Source: Rhodobacter calidifons (GTDB lineage: Bacteria; Pseudomonadota; Alphaproteobacteria; Rhodobacterales; Rhodobacteraceae). Taken from it: 64,000 nt of DNA. The notes below the pieces were generated by a model. That model was not told the origin of the DNA. It was given only the letters and a program-made list of their open reading frames with translations, and did no database searches. Numbering within the stretch: position 1 is the first letter of the stretch; each line of letters opens with the position of its first letter. The translations under genes and the position numbers were made by a program. Below, one piece after another: positions 56,630 to 64,000 of this stretch. Where the stretch lies: assembly GCF_011174775.1 (NCBI RefSeq), contig NZ_JAANHS010000001.1, positions 372,001-436,000 of the forward strand, read 5' to 3'.

Positions 56630-58087
56630 CTAGCGATGATCGGTCTTCAGCTTGCGCTCCAGATACATCGAGTATCGGGACATGCCGAAGCAGATGAGGA
56701 AGAAGATGGTGCCGACGAAGATGTAGGGCTCCCAGTAGATGCCCTTCCAGTTGATGTCGGCGCGGACGATCTGGGTGACGCCCTTCAAGGGGTCCATAAG
56801 GCCTACGAAGGCGACCAGCGTGGTGTCCTTGAACAGGCCGATGAAGGTCGAGACGATCGAGGGGATGGAGATCTTCAGCGCCTGCGGCAGGATGACCAGC
56901 CGCTGCGCCTGCCAATAGTCAAGGCCCAGCGCATCGGCGGCTTCATACTGGCCGCGCGGCAGGGCGGCGAGGCCACCCCGGATCACCTCGGCCAGATAGG
57001 CGGCGGCGAAGAAGGTCACCAGGATGATGACGCGCAGGATGATGTCGAAATTCGTCCCCGGCGGCAGGAAATACTGCAACAGAAGCGAGGCGGTGAAGAG
57101 CAGGGTGATCAGCGGCACGCCGCGGATGAATTCGATGAAGCCCACCGACAGGGTCTTGACGATCAGCATGTCCGACTGCCGGCCCAAGGCCAGGAGGATG
57201 CCGATGGGCAGCGAGAAGGCGATGCCCGTCACCCCGATCACGATGGCCAGAAGGAAGCCGCCGAAGAGGTCGGAGCGGACCGACTGAATCCCGAACGGAA
57301 GGGCCGCCTGAAGCGCATCGACGACAGGCTTGTCGAGATAGAGCCACCACAGCACCGCCGCCACGACCCCTGCTCCGGCTGCGGGCACCAGGCCTATGAA
57401 CGGCGTGCCGACGCGGAACACGGCATAAAGCACACCGAACCCCGCCATCGCCACGATCGGCGACCAGACCGACCCGCCCCACAGAAGCCAGAAGCACAAC
57501 GCCGGGAAGGCCAGGGTGAACCACAGAAGCTTCCCCGGAGCCAGCTGGGCGCCCACCAGCAGCCCCGCCACCAGCAGCAGGGACAGCAGAAAGGCCGTGC
57601 CGGGGGCCCCGGCGAGGTAGAGCGTCACCAGAAGATAGGCCAGCACGGCCAGAAGGATCAGCGACTGGTTGCGCTTCTGCCCGGCGAACAGCACCGGCGC
57701 CAGCGCGGCGAACAGAAGCCCGAAGGCCAGCACCGGGCGCCACCATTCCGACGCCGGATAGAAGCCGAAGATGAACTGGTGCCAGCGTTCGCGGATCATC
57801 GCCCAGCAGGCGCCGCTGGCGCCTTCGCCGGCAGTGGCGGCCACGATCTCGCGGCACTGGCTCAGCGACGAGGCGTTCCAGACCGAATTCAGCCACCAGG
57901 GCAGCGAGGCCGAGACCAGCCACCAGACGATCAGCACGCCCAGAAGGGTCAGGGCGATGTTCAGCGGGGTCGAGAACAGGTTCTCGCGCATCCATTTGAC
58001 CGCACCCCTTTCGGCAATCGGGGGATCCACGGGCGGCAGCATGGTGTCGCGGACGAAGAGGACGGTTTGTGCGTGGGTCTCGCTCAT
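56630..58087 (-). CDS. bztC: Amino-acid ABC transporter permease BztC
   Basis: A 485-residue inner-membrane permease. It has an N-terminal extension of several hydrophobic spans absent from HisM-type permeases, then the core with the EAA loop region [20 protein letters not shown]. The extended size matches Bzt-type transporters. Starts one base after... the bztB stop on the same strand, and 10 bases precede bztD. Confidence 0.94.
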   Translation of the reverse strand: MSETHAQTVLFVRDTMLPPVDPPIAERGAVKWMRENLFSTPLNIALTLLGVLIVWWLVSASLPWWLNSVWNASSLSQCREIVAATAGEGASGACWAMIRERWHQFIFGFYPASEWWRPVLAFGLLFAALAPVLFAGQKRNQSLILLAVLAYLLVTLYLAGAPGTAFLLSLLLVAGLLVGAQLAPGKLLWFTLAFPALCFWLLWGGSVWSPIVAMAGFGVLYAVFRVGTPFIGLVPAAGAGVVAAVLWWLYLDKPVVDALQAALPFGIQSVRSDLFGGFLLAIVIGVTGIAFSLPIGILLALGRQSDMLIVKTLSVGFIEFIRGVPLITLLFTASLLLQYFLPPGTNFDIILRVIILVTFFAAAYLAEVIRGGLAALPRGQYEAADALGLDYWQAQRLVILPQALKISIPSIVSTFIGLFKDTTLVAFVGLMDPLKGVTQIVRADINWKGIYWEPYIFVGTIFFLICFGMSRYSMYLERKLKTDHR

Positions 58088-58088
58088 C

Positions 58089-59366
58089 CTAGCGCGCCTT
58101 CAACTGGACCGAGGAATTGTAAAGGTTCATCAGCGCCGAGATGATCAGGCTGATCGAAAGGTAGATCAGCATCATCAGAAGCATGCATTCCAGCTCGCGC
58201 CCGGTCTGGTTCAGCGTGATCCCGCCCAGCGTGCCGCGCAGGTCAAGGTAGCTGACCGCGATCCCCAGCGAGGTGTTCTTGGTCAGGTTCAGATACTGGC
58301 TGATCAGGGGCGGGATGATGACCCGCAGCGCCTGGGGCAGGATGATCAGGCTCATCGTCCGGTTCGGCCGCAGACCCAGCGCATAGGCGGCCTCGGTCTG
58401 GCCGCGGCTGATGGCCAGGATGCCCGAGCGCACGATCTCGGCGATGAAGGCGGCGGTGTAAAGCGCAAGCGCGATGGTCAGCGCGGTGAAGCTGTGCGCG
58501 ACCAGGATGCCGCCGGCGAAGTTGAAGCCCTTCAGCTCGGGGATCTCCAGATGCAGGCCAAGCGCGAACTTCAGCGCCAGCACCGGCCCGAACAGGATCA
58601 GCAGCGATTTCCACCAGGTGACGGGGCGGTCGCCCGTCGCCTCTTGCACGGCCTTGGCATGGGCCAGAAGCCGGCGGTTGGCCCAGACCGAGGCGACGAT
58701 GACCAGGATGAAGGCCAGAAGGTTCAGGCTGACCGGCAGGAACCCGATCTGGACCGAGCCGAGACTGCGCTCGAACAGGGGCGCCGGGATGTTGGTGCCG
58801 CGGTTGGTGACGGCCACCGTGCCGAAGAGGATCATCGAGGCGGCCGGTTCCTCGCCCGCCGCGATCATCTCGTCGGTGACGCGGAAATCGCGGGGCTGGG
58901 GCGTGGTCTCGGAGAGGATCACATAGCTCAGCAGGATCCACAGCAAGAGGGGTACGTTGCGAAAGACCTCGACGTAGATCGTCATCAGCCGGCCGATCAG
59001 CCAGTTGTTCGACAGGCGCAGCACGCCGATGATGCCGCCCAGCACGGTCGCGAAAAGGCAGCCGCAGAAGGCGACGACCAGCGTGTTGACCAGCCCGACC
59101 AGCAGGGCCCGGAAATGATTGTCGTCGTTCGTGTAGGGGATCAGCGCCTGGCCGATGTCGTAGCCCGCGCGCTGCCAGAGAAAGGCGAAGTTGAATTCCT
59201 TGCCCCGCGCCGCAAGGTTCTGTGCCGTGTTGTTCAGAAGCCAGGCCACCGCCATGGCGAACAGCACCAGCACCACGATCTGGATCGTGTAGGACCGGTA
59301 GCGCGTGTCGTAGATGAGCATCGAGAGCCGAAAGCCATCTTTCGGCGCGTCCGAGGCAAAAGCCAT
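58089..59366 (-). CDS. bztB: Amino-acid ABC transporter permease BztB
   Basis: A 425-residue partner permease. It has an extended N-terminal region and a central insertion (~residues 160-250), then the core segment AEIVRSGILAISRGQTEAAY, the EAA loop that contacts the ATPase. It forms a heterodimer with BztC by homology. 132 bases separate it from bztA, containing a strong hairpin (59462-59490). Confidence 0.94.
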   Translation of the reverse strand: MAFASDAPKDGFRLSMLIYDTRYRSYTIQIVVLVLFAMAVAWLLNNTAQNLAARGKEFNFAFLWQRAGYDIGQALIPYTNDDNHFRALLVGLVNTLVVAFCGCLFATVLGGIIGVLRLSNNWLIGRLMTIYVEVFRNVPLLLWILLSYVILSETTPQPRDFRVTDEMIAAGEEPAASMILFGTVAVTNRGTNIPAPLFERSLGSVQIGFLPVSLNLLAFILVIVASVWANRRLLAHAKAVQEATGDRPVTWWKSLLILFGPVLALKFALGLHLEIPELKGFNFAGGILVAHSFTALTIALALYTAAFIAEIVRSGILAISRGQTEAAYALGLRPNRTMSLIILPQALRVIIPPLISQYLNLTKNTSLGIAVSYLDLRGTLGGITLNQTGRELECMLLMMLIYLSISLIISALMNLYNSSVQLKAR

Positions 59367-59461
59367 CGTTTCCCCCTGTTTCCCGGAAAGTCGGCCCCGG
59401 GTTTTCCCGGTGGCTGCAGGGTCGGTGCCCCTGGTCAGTCAGTCTGTCGCTGCAAGAACGG

Positions 59462-59490
59462 CATGGGGGCGCGCGGGACGCGCCCCCATG
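59462..59490 (-). promoter_or_regulatory. Intra-operon hairpin between bztA and bztB
   Basis: CATGGGGGCGCG / CGCGCCCCCATG pair over 12 bp around a 5-base loop, 8 bases after the bztA stop. No T-run follows on the minus strand. This is the classical position for a stem that stabilises the binding-protein mRNA or reduces read-through to the permeases. Confidence 0.75.
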
Positions 59491-59498
59491 TTCCGGGA

Positions 59499-60515
59499 TC
59501 AACGGAAGGGCGGAGCGTATTGCAGGCCGCCCTGGGTCCACAGCGCGTTCAGGCCGCGGGCCAGGTTGATCGTGGTGCCTTCGCCGATGTTGCGGGCGAA
59601 GATCTCGCCGTAGTTGCCTACCGCCAAGATGGCATTCTTGAAGGCATCGTTGCTCACGCCCATCTTGGCGCCCATGTCGCCCGAGACGCCCAGCAGACGC
59701 TTGACTTCCTCGTCGGCCGTGGATGCGGCGACCTCGTTCACATTGGCCGAGGTGATGCCCCTTTCCTCGGCGATCAGCAGCGCATAGTAGGTCCAGCGCA
59801 CCACGTCGCCCCACTGGTTATCGCCATGACGCACCACCGGGCCCAGCGGCTCTTTCGAGATGATCTCGGGCAGGATGATGTGATTGTCGGCATCCGGCAT
59901 GGTCGCACGGCTGGCGGCCAGACCCGAAGCGTCGGTGGTGTAGGCGTCGCAGGCACCGGCCAGATACTGGCGCTGCGCTTCCGAGTCATCGGCCACCGTG
60001 ACGGGCTGGTAGCTGATGTTGTTCTGCTTGAAGAAGTCGGCGAGGTTCAGCTCGGTCGTGGTGCCGGTCTGGATGCAGACGGTCGCGCCGTCCAGTTCCT
60101 TGGCCGAGGACACGCCGAGATCCTTCTTCACCATGAAGCCCTGGCCGTCGTAGTAGTTCACTGCGACGAAATCGAGCGCGAGTTCGGTATCGCGCGAGAA
60201 GGTCCAGGTCGAGTTGCGGACCAGAAGGTCAACCTCGCCCGACTGGAGCGCGGTAAAGCGGGTCTCGCCGGTGGTCGGCAGGAACTTCACCTTGGTCGCG
60301 TCACCCAGGACGACGGCCGCGACAGCCCGGCAGAGATCGACATCGAAGCCGGCCCAGTTGCCGCTGGCATCCGGAGCGCCAAAGCCGGTCAGGCCGGTGT
60401 TGGACCCGCAGATCAGCTCGCCCCGCGCCTTGACATCGTCGAGGGTCCCGGCCAGCGCCATGCCCGAGACGAGCGCGGTGACCGCGAATGCGCCGAAGAA
60501 TACGGATTTTTTCAT
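59499..60515 (-). CDS. bztA: Amino-acid ABC transporter substrate-binding protein BztA
   Basis: A 338-residue periplasmic binding protein with signal peptide (MKKSVFFGAFAVTALVSGMA, then LAG). The binding fold begins at VKARGELICGSNTGLTGFGA and includes VDLCRAVAAVVLGD, the GETRFTALQSGEVDLLVRN segment and EIISKEPLGPVVRHGDNQW. ATG 60515 follows AGGAAGAGG. It is the first gene of the operon. Confidence 0.95.
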   Translation of the reverse strand: MKKSVFFGAFAVTALVSGMALAGTLDDVKARGELICGSNTGLTGFGAPDASGNWAGFDVDLCRAVAAVVLGDATKVKFLPTTGETRFTALQSGEVDLLVRNSTWTFSRDTELALDFVAVNYYDGQGFMVKKDLGVSSAKELDGATVCIQTGTTTELNLADFFKQNNISYQPVTVADDSEAQRQYLAGACDAYTTDASGLAASRATMPDADNHIILPEIISKEPLGPVVRHGDNQWGDVVRWTYYALLIAEERGITSANVNEVAASTADEEVKRLLGVSGDMGAKMGVSNDAFKNAILAVGNYGEIFARNIGEGTTINLARGLNALWTQGGLQYAPPFR

Positions 60516-60750
60516 TCTTACCTCTTCCTGAGTAAGTGATCCTTCGCGGATCACGTTTTTTGCAGCGCGATCCTGTCGCGCAGTTGCCGGTGCAGGCGCA
60601 GACTTGCCCCCACTGCCCCGCAGTTTCGGCGAAAGCGCTTTTGCTGGTCAAGCGGCCTCTGGCGGAATCGGGAAAAATGCCTGTTTTCCTCGGGCTGGAG
60701 CAGTCGTTCGGCCTTGTTATCCTGCACTGCACAGGATCCGGGCAATCTTG
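60516..60750 (-). promoter_or_regulatory. Leader/promoter region of bztA
   Basis: 235 bases between ATP12 and bztA. It contains a hairpin GTGATCC-TTCGC-GGATCAC (60536-60554) just upstream of the start and, on the minus strand, a possible -35 TTGACC at ~60650. No clear -10 or NtrC site recognised. No gene is seen. Confidence 0.35.
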
Positions 60751-61458
60751 TTACCCACACAATGCATAGAATCGGTCGGCATCCAGAAATGCCGCCCGCT
60801 TGCGCTGTGCGACTTCGGCCGCCTCTTCGTCCTCGCCCCAGAGCGAAATCTGCCAGTCCTCGTCGATGCGCGACAGCCGCCAGGCGGTGTCGGCCGCGAT
60901 GCGGCCGCGGGTCAGGGCAAGGGCAAGAATCAGCGAGCCCGACAGGGACACGAGGTCATGGAAGGCGGCAAGACGGAAGGGCGACAGGTCGCTGACCAGG
61001 CCATGCAGGATGCGCAGGCTGTCCGGCGATTGCGCCACATGCACCACGCCGGCGGTGGTGCGAAGCGGCGCATGCAGGTGCTGCGCGGCCCAGTCCAACA
61101 GCGGATCCCAGGCCTCGGCCTGCCGCGCGACCAGCGGCGCGGGGCCCTCGGCCCGATAGCACAGAAGGTCGCTGCCGCCATAGTCCGACACGATGCGGGC
61201 GATCGTCGCGTGTTCCGCCGTCACCGTGTCGATGGCCGAATTCGCCATGCGGGTGAAGGGCATGGTGACGGGATCGATCCTTTCGCCCTGCGCCTGCCAC
61301 TCGGCCGCCACCGCATCGGCCAGCGCGGCGGTCGGCAGCACCAGGGGGGCCTTGCGGGGCGTGCGCAGGGGGCGGCTGTCCAGATGCACCGTGAAGCCGC
61401 CTTCGGCCGGAACGGCCTGCGCGGTGCTCCAGAACCGGCGCGGGGTCCAGTCGTTCAC
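60751..61458 (-). CDS. ATP12-family F1-ATPase assembly chaperone
   Basis: A 235-residue homologue of mitochondrial Atp12, which binds the F1 alpha subunit during ATP synthase assembly; common in alphaproteobacteria. Recognisable blocks are FTVHLDSRPLRTPRKAPL, IDPVTMPFTRMANSAIDTV and HDLVSLSGSLILALALTRG. The start GTG at 61458 overlaps the rluC stop (GTGA), so it is the last gene of the crcB-rluC-atp12 unit. Confidence 0.93.
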   Translation of the reverse strand: MNDWTPRRFWSTAQAVPAEGGFTVHLDSRPLRTPRKAPLVLPTAALADAVAAEWQAQGERIDPVTMPFTRMANSAIDTVTAEHATIARIVSDYGGSDLLCYRAEGPAPLVARQAEAWDPLLDWAAQHLHAPLRTTAGVVHVAQSPDSLRILHGLVSDLSPFRLAAFHDLVSLSGSLILALALTRGRIAADTAWRLSRIDEDWQISLWGEDEEAAEVAQRKRAAFLDADRFYALCG

Positions 61459-62498
61459 CGGATCACCTCGAACGGATCGGCGGGGACGTCATCCTCTTTC
61501 CAGTCCAGCAGTTTCCAGGTGCGCGCCATGTGGTCGGGCAAGGGTGCGGAGAAGGTCATCAGCTTCTTCGTGATCGGGTGTTCGATGGACAGGCTGCGCG
61601 CATGCAGGTGCAGCTTCTTCGACAGATCGCCCCCCGTGCCCGCGCCCCAGCCGTCGCCCAGGTTCTCGGCCTGACTGCCGCCATACTTGCCGTCGCCCAG
61701 GATCGGATGCCCGATCTCGGCCATATGGGCGCGCAACTGATGGGTGCGGCCCGTCACCGGCTCCAGCGCCATCCAGGACAGCCGGTTGCCCAGGAACCAG
61801 AGCGTGAAGAAATCGGTATGCGCCCGCTTGGCCTCCGGGTGGTCGGCGATCCTGGCGGGATGGACGCAAAGCATCTTCTCGCCCTCGCCCCCCCTGCCCC
61901 GGCCCGGTGCCTTTTCCAGCGCGAACTTGATCGAGCCCTGCCGGGGATGCGGCACGCCGGCCACCACCGCCCAGTAGATCTTGCGCGCATTGCGATGGCG
62001 CAACGCCTCGGACAGGGCGCGGGCCACGCGGTCGGTGCGGGCCAGCAGAAGGACGCCCGAGGTGTCCTTGTCCAGCCGGTGTACCAGTTTGGGCTTGTCC
62101 TTGTAGCCGAACTTCAGCGCCTCGGCCAATGCGTCCACATGCCGATCGCCCTGACCGCTGCCCCCCTGGGAGGGCAGTCCGGCCGGCTTGTTCAGGACGA
62201 TCAGGTGCTCGTCCCTGTAAAGCACCGCCCCCTGGATCATCTTCGCATCCGCTGCGCTGATCCCGGCAGGGCGGGGGTCCGGTGGCGGACCCTCGGCCGG
62301 AAGGGGCGGCACGCGGACAACCTGGCCCGGGGCCACGCGGTCCGAGGCCTTGACCCGCCCCTTGTCCACCCGCAGCTGCCCGGTCCGGCACAGCTTCTCC
62401 ACCGCCCCCTGCGTCAGGTGCGGGAACCGGCGCCGGAGCCATTTGTCCAGGCGCTGCGCGCCCTCGTCCTCGGTGACGGTCAGAAGCTGCACGCTCAT
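61455..62498 (-). CDS. rluC: RluA-family pseudouridine synthase, probable RluC
   Basis: Converts uridines in 23S rRNA to pseudouridine. The 347-residue protein has an N-terminal S4 domain (residues ~15-70, RLDKWLRRRFPHLTQGAVEK) and a catalytic domain with HRLDKDTSGVLLLART holding the catalytic Asp. VTGRTHQLRAHM is the conserved late motif. Start ATG 62498 overlaps the crcB stop (ATGA). Precise rRNA target is inferred from architecture. Confidence 0.92.
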   Translation of the reverse strand: MSVQLLTVTEDEGAQRLDKWLRRRFPHLTQGAVEKLCRTGQLRVDKGRVKASDRVAPGQVVRVPPLPAEGPPPDPRPAGISAADAKMIQGAVLYRDEHLIVLNKPAGLPSQGGSGQGDRHVDALAEALKFGYKDKPKLVHRLDKDTSGVLLLARTDRVARALSEALRHRNARKIYWAVVAGVPHPRQGSIKFALEKAPGRGRGGEGEKMLCVHPARIADHPEAKRAHTDFFTLWFLGNRLSWMALEPVTGRTHQLRAHMAEIGHPILGDGKYGGSQAENLGDGWGAGTGGDLSKKLHLHARSLSIEHPITKKLMTFSAPLPDHMARTWKLLDWKEDDVPADPFEVIR

Positions 62499-62869
62499 GC
62501 CAGCGCCCTCGCCACGGCCAGCCCGGCCACGATGGCCGCCAGCGACAGGATGACCGAAACCCCGACATAGGTGACGGCCAGCCCGTGCTGGCCGCGCTCC
62601 CACAGCGTCAGCGTGTCCAGCGAGAAGGCGGAAAAGGTGGTGAAGCCGCCCAGGACGCCGGTCATCAGGAAGGGCGAATAGCCGGTGCCGCCCTTGCGCG
62701 ACAGGACGACGACCAGGACCCCCATCAGAAACGACCCCGTGACGTTCACGATCACCGTGGCATAGGGAAAGCCCGGCCCGATCCAGCGCATCGTGCCGAC
62801 ATTGGTCAGATAGCGCAGGCTTGCGCCGATCGCGCCCCCGAGGGCGACCTGGATCAGGGTCTGGAACAT
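62495..62869 (-). CDS. crcB: Fluoride exporter CrcB/Fluc
   Basis: A small dual-topology fluoride channel. The 124-residue protein has four transmembrane spans and the signature GVLGGFTTFSAFS in TM3, with ASLRYL and NVTGSFLMG before it. Only one copy is present. No fluoride riboswitch consensus is seen upstream. First gene of the crcB-rluC-atp12 unit. Confidence 0.94.
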   Translation of the reverse strand: MFQTLIQVALGGAIGASLRYLTNVGTMRWIGPGFPYATVIVNVTGSFLMGVLVVVLSRKGGTGYSPFLMTGVLGGFTTFSAFSLDTLTLWERGQHGLAVTYVGVSVILSLAAIVAGLAVARALA

Positions 62870-62912
62870 GGCCCCCCTTTGCGGCGGTGCGGGCGGATTG
62901 TCAATCTGGCAG

Positions 62913-62978
62913 CGGAATTCTGGCGAATTCCGGTGCGGAGCCTGCAAGGCTCCGGTCCGATTTCCGTCCGGAAATCGG
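62913..62978. repeat. Tandem-hairpin repeat, locus E
   Basis: Three hairpins: CGGAATTC-TGGC-GAATTCCG (62913-62932), CGGAGCCT-GCA-AGGCTCCG (62936-62954) and CCGATTTCC-GTCC-GGAAATCGG (62957-62978). It combines arms of loci B and D with the CGGAGCCT arm of locus A. It lies two bases after the rarA stop and ~45 bases before crcB. Confidence 0.88.
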
Positions 62979-62980
62979 CG

Positions 62981-64000
62981 CTACCCGTCCTGCCGTTTCG
63001 CCCGCAGCCTGGCGAAATAGTCCAGCCGCTTCTTCAACTCGCGCTCGAAGCCGCGCTCGGGGGGCAGATACCAGACCGGACGCTTCATGCCCTCGGGGAA
63101 GTAGTTCTGCCCGGAAAACCCGTCCTCGGCATCGTGGTCGTAGGCATAGCCCGCGCCATAGCCCTGCTCCTTCATCATCCGTGTCGGCGCGTTCAGGATG
63201 TGCTTCGGCGGCATCAGGCTCCCGGTCTCGCGCGCCGCCGCCCGTGCAGCCTTGTAAGCCGTGTAGACCGCGTTCGACTTGGGCGCGAGCGCGAGATAGA
63301 CCACCGCCTGCGCCAGCGCGAGTTCGCCCTCGGGGCTGCCCAGCCGCTCATAGGTCTGCCAGCCGTCCAGGCAGACCGCCTCGGCCTGCGGGTCGGCAAG
63401 GCCGATGTCCTCGACCGCCATCCGGGTGATCCGCCGGGCCAGGAACCGGGGATCCTCGCCACCTTCCAGCATCCGCGCAAACCAGTAGAGCGCCGCGTCC
63501 GGGTCCGACCCCCGAACCGATTTGTGCAAGGCCGAGATAAGGTTGTAATGCCCGTCCCCCGACTTGTCATAGTTCGCCGCCCGCCGCATCAGCCGCTGGG
63601 CCAGCTGGTCCGTCGCAAGGGCCGCATCAACCTTCCAGGCCGCCACCTGTTCCACCAGGTTGAGCAGGGCCCGCCCGTCCCCATCGGCCATCTCCAGCAG
63701 CGCCTCGCGCGCCTCTGCCGTCAGGGGCAGCGCGCGGCCCAGCTCCTGCTCGGCCCGCTGCGCCAGCCGTTCCAGATCGGCCAGCGAGAGCCGCTCCAGC
63801 ACGATCACCTGCGCGCGCGACAGAAGGGCGGCGTTCAGCTCGAAGGACGGATTCTCGGTCGTGGCGCCGACCAGCAGGATCGTCCCGTCCTCCATGTGCG
63901 GCAGGAATCCGTCCTGCTGCGCCTTGTTGAAACGGTGGATCTCGTCCACGAACAGAAGCGTGCCCTTCCCGTTCTGCCGCCGCAGCCTTGCCGCCTCGAA
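62981..64000 (-). CDS. rarA: Replication-associated recombination protein RarA (5' end outside)
   Basis: AAA+ ATPase of the RarA/MgsA/WRNIP1 clamp-loader-like family, acting at stalled replication forks. The ~340 residues present start within the ATPase core at FEAARLRRQNGKGTLLFVDE (Walker B DE), then IHRFNKAQQDGFLPHME, sensor-1 GATTENPSFELNAALLSR, and the C-terminal oligomerisation domain ending LRAKRQDG. The Walker A part lies beyond the window. It is followed by hairpin locus E. Confidence 0.95.
   Translation of the reverse strand, partial: FEAARLRRQNGKGTLLFVDEIHRFNKAQQDGFLPHMEDGTILLVGATTENPSFELNAALLSRAQVIVLERLSLADLERLAQRAEQELGRALPLTAEAREALLEMADGDGRALLNLVEQVAAWKVDAALATDQLAQRLMRRAANYDKSGDGHYNLISALHKSVRGSDPDAALYWFARMLEGGEDPRFLARRITRMAVEDIGLADPQAEAVCLDGWQTYERLGSPEGELALAQAVVYLALAPKSNAVYTAYKAARAAARETGSLMPPKHILNAPTRMMKEQGYGAGYAYDHDAEDGFSGQNYFPEGMKRPVWYLPPERGFERELKKRLDYFARLRAKRQDG

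Noticed and set aside
60536-60554. Rho-independent terminator on the plus strand (hairpin plus T-run before bztA)
   Set aside because: The hairpin is followed by TTTTTT on the plus strand, but no plus-strand gene is transcribed into it; it may be an operator or leader structure of bztA instead.
62870-62980. Fluoride riboswitch upstream of crcB
   Set aside because: The conserved fluoride aptamer sequence is not present; the region is occupied by hairpin repeat E.

Overview
The window is about 66% G+C chromosomal DNA that reads as an alphaproteobacterium of the Rhodobacteraceae (Rhodobacter/Paracoccus-like). The assignment rests on gene content and is inference, not a database match. The evidence is a GcrA cell-cycle regulator, an ATP12-type F1-ATPase chaperone, DUF2125, DUF1285 and DUF6455 proteins, a GT14 glycosyltransferase of the type seen in this family, a bztABCD glutamate/aspartate transporter, and the zinc-finger protein related to NDUFS6. 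Nearly all genes are ordinary core genes. There is no prophage, CRISPR array, rRNA operon or insertion sequence. One tRNA (Arg, anticodon ACG) is present.

Layout. 1-4600: end of an acyl-CoA synthetase, a secreted protein, a sugar kinase coupled to D-aminoacyl-tRNA deacylase, SAICAR synthase, a small lipoprotein and an orphan BrnA-like antitoxin. 4755-5735: one visibly AT-rich gene for a membrane-anchored coiled-coil protein, the clearest candidate for transferred DNA. 5762-21800: lepA, rpmB, meaB, hrpB (carrying an in-frame palindromic insertion), an MFS transporter, DUF1993, argF-argD, a Hint-domain protein, a serine hydrolase, gcrA, DUF1285, a hydroxypyruvate-isomerase-like enzyme and a CHCC zinc-finger protein. 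21805-29000: polA followed by a lower-GC HIRAN-domain gene, a HIT protein, and a divergent glycosyltransferase/sulfotransferase pair.

29064-37790 is a urate/ureide catabolic region: puuD (urate to 5-hydroxyisourate), a divergent LysR regulator, uraH, a PuuE-UraD fusion (OHCU decarboxylase plus allantoinase), ureidoglycine aminohydrolase, ureidoglycolate lyase, and an NCS2 purine permease. Every step from urate uptake to glyoxylate, ammonia and urea is present except hydrolysis of allantoate. 37845-47434 holds mixed housekeeping genes (SH3b protein, cupin, GNAT, GAPDH, AsmA, rimO, DUF393, dgkA, short YigZ, DUF6455, M48 protease).

47571-51705 carries the membrane-insertion and ribosome genes yidC-MOSC-yihA, facing rpmH-rnpA-yidD head on. 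The gene families are certain; the arrangement looks rearranged relative to the usual colinear order. 51956-55534 is TVP38, a pyridine nucleotide-disulfide oxidoreductase and a histidine kinase. After the tRNA comes bztABCD on the minus strand, then crcB-rluC-atp12 and the 3' part of rarA.

The most unusual non-coding signal is a family of short tandem hairpins with recurring arms. It occurs at five loci, each directly after a gene end, and a related hairpin sits at a sixth. A second hairpin-plus-ATTT repeat family has two copies. I found no convincing complete novel system. The best leads are the hairpin family, the palindromic insertion in hrpB, the AT-rich coiled-coil gene, and the HIRAN gene.
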